From an uncultured Atopobium sp. (GTDB lineage: Bacteria > Actinomycetota > Coriobacteriia > Coriobacteriales > Atopobiaceae), in contig CALIAD010000152.1 of assembly GCA_938041635.1 (NCBI GenBank), forward strand, positions 1-18,375: a DNA stretch of 18,375 bases, read 5' to 3'. The notes below the pieces were generated by a model. It was not told the origin of the DNA, made no database searches, and worked only from the letters and a program-made list of their open reading frames with translations. Shown here one piece after another: positions 6,874-13,899 of this stretch (position 1 is its first letter; the number at the start of each line of letters is the position of its first letter). Both the position numbers and the translations under genes were made by a program.

Positions 6874-7252
6874 AGCGACTCCTTCTTTCAACATTGCTTT
6901 CCTCAGTACTTATTTCTTGAATGAGCACTTTCTGTCCCACTTCAAACCATGGGAAATCATCAACTGATGGTCTTTCAAATGTGCAATAGGCGCCCGCGCA
7001 GCTATGAATTTGTTTAGGCTGTACTCGTCTCCGAATTTTTAGAATTTCTCCATGATCATCTGCAAATGCAATATCAATCGGATATGTCATTCCAAAAGTA
7101 TGAACTGAAGAACACCTCAGAAGTAATACTGGAGGAGCTGTTATCTCGGTACCCAAAAGCCCAACGAACTTTTCGAAGCCCCCTCGTAACAATTCAAAAA
7201 TCTGTTCAGAATTAGGGACTTCTTCTATAGACACTTGTACGTTCATTTTCAA
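6731..7252 (-). CDS. DUF192 family protein with an extended basic C terminus
   Basis: A 173-residue protein. The DUF192 domain covers about 20-115, with the signature HTFGMTYPIDIAFADDHGEI (51-70) and RVQPKQIHSCAGAYCTFE. DUF192 proteins usually end near the domain boundary; here a basic tail of about 50 residues (RRSRYGYRKLLRQ...) continues, and residues from about 127 on are encoded over the zinc-ribbon gene in another frame. The tail may be a result of a lost stop codon. TTG 7252 is chosen as start: GGGAG lies 7 nt before it and it overlaps the preceding stop as TTGA; ATG 7246 would be 13 nt from that site. There is no signal peptide. The domain's biochemical role is not known; its place inside a tad operon suggests a link to pilus biogenesis. 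Confidence 0.75.
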   Translation of the reverse strand: MKMNVQVSIEEVPNSEQIFELLRGGFEKFVGLLGTEITAPPVLLLRCSSVHTFGMTYPIDIAFADDHGEILKIRRRVQPKQIHSCAGAYCTFERPSVDDFPWFEVGQKVLIQEISTEESNVERRSRYGYRKLLRQNLPQMRRKVISGHENLLRVPSRLQRPKLACMQSRNIKK

Positions 7253-7707
7253 ATCACAACTCCCGACTTATAAGGACTAACAACAATTGAGGTTGTATGG
7301 GTAAGACATAGAGGAGACTCTAGTGACACTAAAGGGAGACGCAGGGTATGTGGCCAAGGCTTGTACTTAAGAGTTACTTGGTATTTAGGAAAAACAGAGA
7401 CCATGTTCCCAATCCCCTCACTTTCTCCCTCCAATGAGACAACAATGTCGCAATTGTCATCGCAATTAAGAGCAGTTCTTATTCTTTGAGCTAGGTTTTC
7501 TGGAGCATCTTCATTTGCAGAGTGACTAGAAGAAATTCCATGAGCAATAATTTGATCAGCTGCAACACGTTCAAACTTTGAGCACATATCTGCAAACTTA
7601 AATAAATTGATTGCAATTAGAGCAACCACTAATACAACCGGAAGTACCAATGCAGTCTCAACAAACATTTGCCCTTTTTGGCAACAAAGAAATTTCATTT
7701 TTCTCAT
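7249..7707 (-). CDS. TadE/TadF-like pseudopilin
   Basis: A 152-residue protein with a class III prepilin-like N terminus: a short basic leader, then Gly12 followed by QMFVE with Glu at +5, and a hydrophobic stretch ALVLPVVLVVALIAINLF (19-36). This is the G/XXXXE pattern cut by Tad-type prepilin peptidases. The rest is an extracellular domain with Cys81 and Cys85 (LNCDDNCDI) that could form a disulfide. TadE/TadF are minor pseudopilins needed for fibre assembly. The start ATG overlaps the preceding stop as ATGA, and its own stop overlaps the DUF192 start as TTGA. Confidence 0.75.
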   Translation of the reverse strand: MRKMKFLCCQKGQMFVETALVLPVVLVVALIAINLFKFADMCSKFERVAADQIIAHGISSSHSANEDAPENLAQRIRTALNCDDNCDIVVSLEGESEGIGNMVSVFPKYQVTLKYKPWPHTLRLPLVSLESPLCLTHTTSIVVSPYKSGVVI

Positions 7708-9761
7708 ATGCCACCAAAAACTTTCTTAACATCAATTTCTAAAGGAATCTCAATATCAATGACAGGAATGGTCAGCTTTGCAATTGTGATTTTGTCAGGC
7801 AAATACTGGAGAGAAAACGCACCAAGTGAACGAGCTAAAGCAATTGGATCTGATGTATTAGGTATTTTCTGAACTAGTTCACGAATCGTTGATTCTTTCT
7901 CAAAGCCAGCTTGTTTCAAAACACTTTCTGTATTAACAAGAACAGGCTTCATTTGTCTTAAATCACTTGGCTCTAATCCAGCGTCAATAACTATTTGTTT
8001 CAAAGCACTCTGTAATTTGGAGCCGACACTTCCACCTGTTATTCCGTCAACGTTATCAAGAAATTCCGACAGCTTAGAAGACCAAGAAGTTACACCATCC
8101 CCATATGAGATTAAAAGAGATCCCCACAAGCTCATTACCTTATCTATGGTCTGTCCAATAAACCCTCCCCTCCTTTCAACCTGATCAAAAAAGCTTGAAA
8201 GAACGTTGTTTGTAGAAGAGCTGTCTGGAGCAAGCGTTGCTCCGGATATTGCATATCCTTCTGGGAGAAAAACTGACTGCTCAAGTGTTCCTAAACTTCC
8301 TTGAAATTCTGGAGATGAACCTCCTCTTCTCACAAATGAAATACATCCCCAAGCTCCTGGAGGACATAATCTGGGCCTAGCAACCTTTAGGGCATCAAGT
8401 GCTTTTTGAAATATTCCAGTTGATTTATCTGCAGCTTCAGACAACTTTTTTCGCAAATCTTTTATTTGCTGACGTGATGATTCATAAACTTCAGACTCTT
8501 CGACTACGATTTTCCAGTAATACTCAAACCCGTTATCAATATTTGTCGAAGCAGATGCCACTCTTCCTACATCGCCGCTAGTAAAATGACAATGTTGACA
8601 CTCATGAACCGCTCCAGAATCTAAATCTTGTAGCGATGCAAATCCCGCGTTTTCTCCTGTTGCTCCTGGACAAGACCTATGAGCATGAATGGTTTTCTCG
8701 CCATTTTCATAGGTGCAAGGCCAAATAGGCTTTAGATACAGGTCTGTTTTCTTTGTCTCTTCTAAATTATGTGGTAATCGAGGCAAATTCATTTCAACCT
8801 CACCATCAGCTGTTTCTTTATAAAATCCTTTAGAAAGTTCCGTAAACGCAAAGTTGTAAAACGCTTTTCGTATAGCAGAATCACGTAATTCTTCTGCAGT
8901 GCTTCCATTGACAATTTCTTGATCATATCGAGCTCTGTAATATGCTCTAGCTCGCTTTAAAGCGATACCGAACGTCCAAGAAGTTGGCGACGGGATAGAT
9001 GGATTTATATCCCCAGAAAGACCAGCGAGATGCTCTGCTCTTTCACGCATAGAATACGGACCTCCACCGCAGTCTGCCTCCCACGCCCTCTTTTTAGATG
9101 TCTCTGCTTTACTTTGTAACTCTTCAATTTCTTTTGCTATCTGCTGTAATAGCTCGCTCTGTTCTTTTAATTCATCTGACGAAACGTCGCTATTTAAATG
9201 TCCAAAATCAGATTGTGACTGAGCGGGAAATAAAAGAGCTGATCCCACGAAGTTACCCGCATCAGTAGAGTTCTTTTGTATACAAGAGCTCGCCGCCATT
9301 GCTGCAAAAACTGGAAGCATTTTTTCAGTTTCCTCTAAGCCTTCACAAGCTGAAGTAGCAAATTTTTTACGCGCTTCAAGTGTCTTAAAACCTGCATCAC
9401 ACAATTTAGAACCCGCTGAAGCTAAACCTGGAACACATGAAGCAACCAATCCGGCTCCAACACATAACAATCCTGATAACCCAAGACTCAAAATGCTTGC
9501 ATCAATTACCTGCGCAATAGTTGTGTATTTAGCTACGACATTTTCTCCTGCCATAGAAGCCGCATCTGCTATTGACTGAGTTTTGTATGCTCTCGATGAA
9601 ACCCAAGCGACCGATACCAGTGCGAATACAAGCGCTAGACATACTAAAAGCGCACTTGCAAAAGCGATTGACGTAATACCGCCTTTATCGTCTATAAACA
9701 TGGAAAGTCCAAGCTTTATTCTCTTATGTTTATCCTTTCCAAAAGGCAATCCAATCCGCAT
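7704..9761 (-). CDS. Large TadG-like secreted protein of the tad locus, with Cys/His cluster
   Basis: A protein of 685 residues if ATG 9761 is the start; this codon has GAGGG 5 nt upstream and overlaps tadE by 32 nt. The frame is open to TTG/ATG-type starts further up (9845), and ATG 9701 is a shorter option. A basic N terminus leads to a membrane segment at about 29-54 (IAFASALLVCLALVFALVSVAW) followed by SSRAYKTQSIADAASMAGEN, the Tad-type 'ADAAA/AG' helix of TadG-like proteins. A coiled coil follows at about 194-224. A Cys/His cluster (HAHRSC 359-364 and HECQHCH 386-392) contains a CxxCH string, then ASTNIDNGFEYYW. The large external domain resembles coriobacterial proteins often mislabelled as molybdenum-cofactor enzymes (recalled). 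It may act as an adhesin or tip component; unproven. Confidence 0.7.
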   Translation of the reverse strand: MRIGLPFGKDKHKRIKLGLSMFIDDKGGITSIAFASALLVCLALVFALVSVAWVSSRAYKTQSIADAASMAGENVVAKYTTIAQVIDASILSLGLSGLLCVGAGLVASCVPGLASAGSKLCDAGFKTLEARKKFATSACEGLEETEKMLPVFAAMAASSCIQKNSTDAGNFVGSALLFPAQSQSDFGHLNSDVSSDELKEQSELLQQIAKEIEELQSKAETSKKRAWEADCGGGPYSMRERAEHLAGLSGDINPSIPSPTSWTFGIALKRARAYYRARYDQEIVNGSTAEELRDSAIRKAFYNFAFTELSKGFYKETADGEVEMNLPRLPHNLEETKKTDLYLKPIWPCTYENGEKTIHAHRSCPGATGENAGFASLQDLDSGAVHECQHCHFTSGDVGRVASASTNIDNGFEYYWKIVVEESEVYESSRQQIKDLRKKLSEAADKSTGIFQKALDALKVARPRLCPPGAWGCISFVRRGGSSPEFQGSLGTLEQSVFLPEGYAISGATLAPDSSSTNNVLSSFFDQVERRGGFIGQTIDKVMSLWGSLLISYGDGVTSWSSKLSEFLDNVDGITGGSVGSKLQSALKQIVIDAGLEPSDLRQMKPVLVNTESVLKQAGFEKESTIRELVQKIPNTSDPIALARSLGAFSLQYLPDKITIAKLTIPVIDIEIPLEIDVKKVFGGI

Positions 9762-10200
9762 AAGAACCCTCAATCCAATCTGGATACGTACTAGCAGATA
9801 AACTTGAATGCAAGACAATCCCTTGGTTATCCGTCTGACCTGCAAGGAATAAACACCAGCCTATTGGCGGCATCGCTGCCACATGACCCGTAATTTCAAT
9901 CAAGACATCGTTTTCTTTTTTATCAATAGAGATATTCCAGTCCTCATCTCCACCCTTATGAAATAGAGGTATCTCTGGTATAGCCTTAAGTCTGCGTTTG
10001 ATATAGGACTCTATTAACTCAGTGTCAGAAGACGTTGTTGCTACTCTTAATCCTTCTGCACAGGCTCCATCCATAACTGTCTTTGTATAGAGAATGCAAA
10101 CAGGTTCTACAAGCAATGCAATAATCATCAGGATAACGGGAAATAACAGCGCAGCTTCTACTGACGCTTGACCAGCATTCTGTTTAAAACGAGAGAACAT
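9730..10200 (-). CDS. tadE: TadE family pseudopilin
   Basis: A 156-residue protein. Leader MFSRFKQNAG ends at Gly10, followed by QASVE with Glu at +5, then AALLFPVILMIIALLVEPV, the usual TadE hydrophobic segment. The TadE-like motif runs over about 10-52. Cleavage after Gly10 by a prepilin peptidase is expected. The remaining domain is extracellular and ends in aromatic-rich PDWIEGSYADWIAFWKG. Start ATG 10200 overlaps the preceding gene by 17 nt, and its 3' end overlaps the TadG-like gene. Confidence 0.85.
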   Translation of the reverse strand: MFSRFKQNAGQASVEAALLFPVILMIIALLVEPVCILYTKTVMDGACAEGLRVATTSSDTELIESYIKRRLKAIPEIPLFHKGGDEDWNISIDKKENDVLIEITGHVAAMPPIGWCLFLAGQTDNQGIVLHSSLSASTYPDWIEGSYADWIAFWKG

Positions 10201-10432
10201 CTTTGGCTAAATCTAAAAGAGAGTCATGCATAGTATGTGAAGCAGCTTGAGTAGCCAGTTGAACAACTGCTCCATTTTGCACAAAGTGATATATCACACC
10301 AAGAGACGTAATGACAATTAAGCACGAAAATAAAACTAGAGCATATTCAAGCGTTGCTTGTCCTTGTGTATTCTTAACACCTAGTTTGATTGCTCTAATA
10401 GATTCTTCGCATCTTGAGTGGATATGTGACAT
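10184..10432 (-). CDS. Second Flp-like (minor) pilin
   Basis: An 82-residue protein with a G/XXXXEY cleavage motif: Gly24 then QATLEY, with Glu at +5 and Tyr at +6, exactly as in Flp pilins. The hydrophobic helix ALVLFSCLIVITSLGVIYHF follows. The mature part would be about 58 residues, longer than the main Flp here (42). ATG 10432 has AAGGAGG at 8-nt spacing and overlaps the upstream gene by 52 nt. It may be a minor subunit or a fibre-initiating pilin; TadE-type function is the alternative. Confidence 0.75.
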   Translation of the reverse strand: MSHIHSRCEESIRAIKLGVKNTQGQATLEYALVLFSCLIVITSLGVIYHFVQNGAVVQLATQAASHTMHDSLLDLAKDVLSF

Positions 10433-10845
10433 GTTGAGACCCTCCTTATCTCTCCTTGATCAGAAACAGTCACAAGTTCTGACCAATTTCCACCATTAAC
10501 TAAACAGCCCCATACATTGCCGGCTATGTCTAAATATCCGGAATAAACAAGCACACAATCAGCTCTTTGCTGATAGCCCTCTAAAATACTCTGGGCTTCG
10601 TTTTGAATAGTTTCTTTACTATCTCTTTGCACGGAATTCTGTTTAAACAAATCTTCTGCTGCTGCATATGAGATTGGCTGTTCATTGGCTTTTTTGTCGT
10701 CTCTATTTTCATGAGTCTGCACATAGTCTGAGCTCGTATTTGATGAATGGTCCTGTTTTCTTGGTAATACGAGAAGTGCAGCAAATAGCAAACATACAGT
10801 GACAATAATGAACACAGAATAAGCAGCAGTGCTCTTTCTGCTCAT
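10381..10845 (-). CDS. Membrane-anchored protein of unknown function inside the tad operon
   Basis: Not recognised. A 154-residue protein with a short basic N terminus, one membrane segment (about 8-27, YSVFIIVTVCLLFAALLVL), a polar linker rich in Asn, Asp and Gln (30-58), and a small extracellular domain. That domain has VLVYSGYLDIAGNVWGCLV and GNWSELVTVSDQGEIRR, which look like beta strands. Three Cys lie in the outer part (near 97, 113 and 139), so a disulfide is possible. There is no prepilin cleavage motif. The start overlaps the flp stop as ATGA with no strong ribosome site, so translation depends on coupling to flp. Its position directly after the main pilin points to a pilus role. Confidence 0.75.
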   Translation of the reverse strand: MSRKSTAAYSVFIIVTVCLLFAALLVLPRKQDHSSNTSSDYVQTHENRDDKKANEQPISYAAAEDLFKQNSVQRDSKETIQNEAQSILEGYQQRADCVLVYSGYLDIAGNVWGCLVNGGNWSELVTVSDQGEIRRVSTCHISTQDAKNLLEQSN

Positions 10846-11030
10846 AGAGAATTAATTCCCGATGTAATTGCTTCCCAAAGCTCAGAAATTTTACCTTTAA
10901 AAGCAATGATTGCGACAATCGCAATAACTACAAGTACGCCAACTAAAATTGCATACTCTGTAGTTCCCTGTCCAGATTCATCCTCTTTTAAGCCTTGTAG
11001 ATACCTAAAAAATTGATAGAAGAACATCAT
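10842..11030 (-). CDS. flp: Flp-type major pilin
   Basis: A 62-residue prepilin, the usual Flp size. The leader ends ...KEDESG with Gly20, followed by QGTTEY: Glu at +5 and Tyr at +6 give the class III G/XXXXEY processing site. The hydrophobic helix AILVGVLVVIAIVAIIAF follows. The mature pilin would be 42 residues, with a short C-terminal ISELWEAITSGINSL. It forms the Tad fibre after cleavage by a TadV-type peptidase, which is not in this window. Two ATG codons in a row (11030, 11027) are available; AAAGGAAA lies upstream. A 15-nt gap, the only one in the operon, separates it from tadC. Confidence 0.93.
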   Translation of the reverse strand: MMFFYQFFRYLQGLKEDESGQGTTEYAILVGVLVVIAIVAIIAFKGKISELWEAITSGINSL

Positions 11031-11045
11031 CGGCTTTCCTTTCTC

Positions 11046-11657
11046 TTAAGAAGAAAATGCAGGTCCAAGCAAGGGACCTAAAATTGCAAGTAACATTGCT
11101 GGAACAATCAGCGTTCCTAGAGGGATGAGCATTTTAATTGGGATCTTTTCAATTTCCGTTTCTAACAGCGAACGCTGCTCATCGCGAAGAACTGAAGCTT
11201 GTCTATCTAATATTTCTGCAAGAGGAGTTCCAAAAGTAAGCGCTTCATTCACAACAGTCGCAAAGCTTTTAAGCGATGGAACTCCTACTTTTGCCGCCAT
11301 CTGATTGAGTGCTTCTTCGCGAGTAGTAGCACCAAGCTTCCAAGTCATATGAGCATTTGAAAGCTCTCTCGATAATTCTCCAGATTCTCGCAAACAATAC
11401 AGATCAAGCGCTGAATCAAAAGATAGCCCTGATGACAGCCCAAGAATCAAAATGTCAATCATTTCTGGCATCTCACGTAGGCATGATTTTCTTGTAAACT
11501 CAGACTTTGCCCGGAGGCTCATTCTCTTGTGACTTTTTATGCCTCTTATAATTTGCTGATAATAGCTATGGACATCAAAATGATTCAAATTGACGGGAAC
11601 AACTAGGGCGAGAATACCTATGCATGTTGCAAATAATACGGAGCATAGTAAATCCAT
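11046..11657 (-). CDS. tadC: TadC, type II/IV secretion F-domain platform protein
   Basis: A 203-residue inner-membrane protein. Membrane segments lie at 3-20 and about 176-196 (LIPLGTLIVPAMLLAILGPLL), and a T2SSF domain between them includes LREMPEMIDILILGLSSGLSF (60-80) and FGTPLAEILDRQASVLRDEQR. With TadB it forms the platform that couples ATPase motion to pilin insertion. The frame is open further upstream (to 11822), but ATG 11657 overlaps the tadB stop as TGATG and has AAAGGAG 10 nt before it. The extra residues would read through tadB in another frame and are rejected. Confidence 0.9.
   Translation of the reverse strand: MDLLCSVLFATCIGILALVVPVNLNHFDVHSYYQQIIRGIKSHKRMSLRAKSEFTRKSCLREMPEMIDILILGLSSGLSFDSALDLYCLRESGELSRELSNAHMTWKLGATTREEALNQMAAKVGVPSLKSFATVVNEALTFGTPLAEILDRQASVLRDEQRSLLETEIEKIPIKMLIPLGTLIVPAMLLAILGPLLGPAFSS
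11061..11079 (-). other. Small hairpin at the end of tadC, before flp
   Basis: AGGTCC-AAGCAAG-GGACCT forms a 6-bp stem with a 7-nt loop within the last codons of tadC. On the minus strand it is followed by GCATTTTCTTCTT and then the flp ribosome site. It could be a weak attenuator or an mRNA-processing or protection element for flp; it may also be chance. Confidence 0.35.
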
Positions 11658-12592
11658 CACTTCATTACTCCTTTCATAATGCTTCGAATAATCAAAAGAG
11701 CAACGCAATCCATGACCATTGCAATCACTGTGCATATAACGCCTGATGGCGTAAATAAACCCTTTTGAAAGTCTGGTGATAAAAGCGACAAAACAATCAA
11801 CAGAACAACGGGGAGAAGACATACAATTCGAGCAGATAATCTAACTTGAGCAGTCTTTGTTGCTATAAGTCTTTGATTCTTCTCTTGTAATTCAACTAAC
11901 TCGGCAGTTTTTTGTAACAGACTCTTAAGCGGAGACCCTGTTCTATGTGAAATTACTAAGGCGCTAGCCAGCAAATTAACACCTGGAGCATCCAACCTTT
12001 CTGCCAAGTCTTCAATAGCTTCTTCAATAGGAAAACCGCACTTAATCTGCATGTCTGCAATACAAAAATTTTCTGATACAACACCTTCTGTATGTTTACT
12101 GACATATTCAATAGATTGTGAAAGTGTGAGACCTGATCCAAGAGCAACAGCAATAGTTCTAAAAATCGAAGGCATCATATGGGCAATTTCTAAAGCAGTC
12201 TGATGCTTAGCGTGTTCATAGAGAAAATAAGGTCCTAGAAATAACAAGAGAAGACCGCAAAACAGTCCAATTACAGACTCAAATAAAATGCCAAACAGAA
12301 TTGATGCAGCTATATCACTAATAAAAAACAGTACGAAGGCATCACTGACTAAGGTGATTCCATATTTGTAAAGAAAGCGATTACGTAGCTGTATTGATAC
12401 ATAAGAAAAAGGCTTCCATTTGAGCAAGCGCTGGACAAAAGTGCTATTGCGTGCAAATTGAAAAAACTGAACTACATAACCTGTTACTCGTGCATTTATT
12501 TGAGAAACAGTTTTTTCCTCACCGTTGCATACAAGAAAATAAATAATTACTCCAAAAACACCTCCTGTGATTGAGGAAGTAAAGACATCCAT
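11657..12592 (-). CDS. tadB: TadB, type II/IV secretion F-domain platform protein
   Basis: A 311-residue inner-membrane protein. Membrane segments are at about 7-22, a paired region 84-122, 255-273 and 282-304. The T2SSF domain (about 140-265) contains MMPSIFRTIAVALGSGLTLS (139-158) and the matching second half ALVISHRTGSPLKSLLQ. This is the usual TadB layout, and it pairs with TadC encoded next. ATG 12592 has AAGGAGG 7 nt upstream; the start lies 46 nt inside the 3' end of tadA. Confidence 0.92.
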   Translation of the reverse strand: MDVFTSSITGGVFGVIIYFLVCNGEEKTVSQINARVTGYVVQFFQFARNSTFVQRLLKWKPFSYVSIQLRNRFLYKYGITLVSDAFVLFFISDIAASILFGILFESVIGLFCGLLLLFLGPYFLYEHAKHQTALEIAHMMPSIFRTIAVALGSGLTLSQSIEYVSKHTEGVVSENFCIADMQIKCGFPIEEAIEDLAERLDAPGVNLLASALVISHRTGSPLKSLLQKTAELVELQEKNQRLIATKTAQVRLSARIVCLLPVVLLIVLSLLSPDFQKGLFTPSGVICTVIAMVMDCVALLIIRSIMKGVMK

Positions 12593-13899
12593 GAAGTAAC
12601 CTCCTTTTTATTGAGTATTCCTTCTTGTATTGCACGATTGATAAAAGAAGGAACTTTTACAAAAAGCCAACTTCTTTTCTGCGCGTCAAACGACACCACC
12701 TCTTGCACTTCAATTGATCCTGACGAAGACAAGGAGATTTCTGAAACGCTGGTCACATATCGTTTTCCATCAGGAAATCTTTGAGACATAACTATCAGAT
12801 CAAGTGCAGTGGCAATCTGCTTTTCTATGATTTCTGCAGGTAAGTCCATTCCAAAACGAGCCATCAACACTAGGCGCAATATTGCCTCTTGAGCGGTTCC
12901 GGCATGCAATGTAGTTAAAGAACCGTCGTGACCTGTATTCATAGCCTGCAGCATATCAATGCACTCTTCACCTCTTACCTCTCCTACTACAATGCGATCT
13001 GGCCTCATTCGGAGCGCGTTTCTCACCAATGATCTAATGGTTATTTCTCCTGTTCCTTCTATTGAGGCGGGCCGAGCCTCTAGCCTGACAACATTTGGAT
13101 GCGAATCGAACTTAAGCTCCGCTGAATCCTCAATAGTGACAATTCTTTCTGACTTTGAAATTTCACATGAAAGTGCATTTAAAAGCGTAGTCTTACCGGA
13201 TCCTGTTCCTCCAACAACCGCGATTCCCTGTCTGCACTTCACAGCCCAAGACAAAAATCTTGCAAGCCATTGAGGCAGCGATTTCATTTCCACTAACCGG
13301 TCCAAAGAAGTAATTTTTCCAGTGAATCTTCGGATAGTTACTGAAGTGCCGTTCACTGCAACAGGGCTTGCAACTGCATTGACACGGTCTCCATTCTCAA
13401 GTCGAGCGTCAACAATAGGACTTACCCTATCCAGCCTTCTTCCTAATGGAGATAAGATACGATCCATAACAATCAAAATCTGCTCTTCAGAGTCAAAGAC
13501 TGTTTTTGATTCAAATAGCTCGCCGTTTTTCTCGTAAAACAAATTGTTGCAGCCATTAATCATGATTTCCGTAACATCTTTATCATTCAGTAGTGGCTGA
13601 ATTGGACCAAGACCACATACTTCATTGATTACCTGTTCGATTGTTTCCTCATAGTCAACTGAACTAAAAAGCTCGTCCTTCTCTTCATTAACAATTGCTT
13701 CACAGGTAACTCTTAGTTCGTCTCTTACACGATCGATATCACTGCCTGTAATGAGAGAAGAAACTGTAGAAAGTCCTAATCGAGAAACAAGTTTTTCTTT
13801 TAACTTTTTTCTAGCCTTCTGAAATACTTCTTTTTGGAGTAGTGAGTCATTCTCATCTTGAGCCTCAATTTGCTTAGCAACGCGTTCAAAGACAAGCAT
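12547..13899 (-). CDS. tadA: TadA/CpaF secretion ATPase
   Basis: A 450-residue cytoplasmic ATPase that drives Tad pilus assembly. An N-terminal helical part (1-90) is followed by the family's EIMINGCNNLFYEKNG region (111-126). Walker A is GGTGSGKTT (230-238), the Asp box is ERIVTIEDSAEL (251-262), Walker B is DRIVVGEVRGEE (301-312), and the His box is GHDGSLTTLHA (323-333). All catalytic motifs are intact, so an active hexamer is expected. ATG 13899 overlaps the tadZ stop as TAATG. Two GGAGG-type sites precede it, so translation should be efficient. Confidence 0.97.
   Translation of the reverse strand: MLVFERVAKQIEAQDENDSLLQKEVFQKARKKLKEKLVSRLGLSTVSSLITGSDIDRVRDELRVTCEAIVNEEKDELFSSVDYEETIEQVINEVCGLGPIQPLLNDKDVTEIMINGCNNLFYEKNGELFESKTVFDSEEQILIVMDRILSPLGRRLDRVSPIVDARLENGDRVNAVASPVAVNGTSVTIRRFTGKITSLDRLVEMKSLPQWLARFLSWAVKCRQGIAVVGGTGSGKTTLLNALSCEISKSERIVTIEDSAELKFDSHPNVVRLEARPASIEGTGEITIRSLVRNALRMRPDRIVVGEVRGEECIDMLQAMNTGHDGSLTTLHAGTAQEAILRLVLMARFGMDLPAEIIEKQIATALDLIVMSQRFPDGKRYVTSVSEISLSSSGSIEVQEVVSFDAQKRSWLFVKVPSFINRAIQEGILNKKEVTSWMSLLPQSQEVFLE

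Noticed and set aside
11658..11822. N-terminal extension of tadC to 11822
   Set aside because: It lies over the 3' part of tadB in another frame, has no family resemblance, and ATG 11657 has a ribosome site and a TGATG junction.
12959..13537. Plus-strand open frames across tadA
   Set aside because: They are antisense to a strongly conserved ATPase gene and show no coding features.
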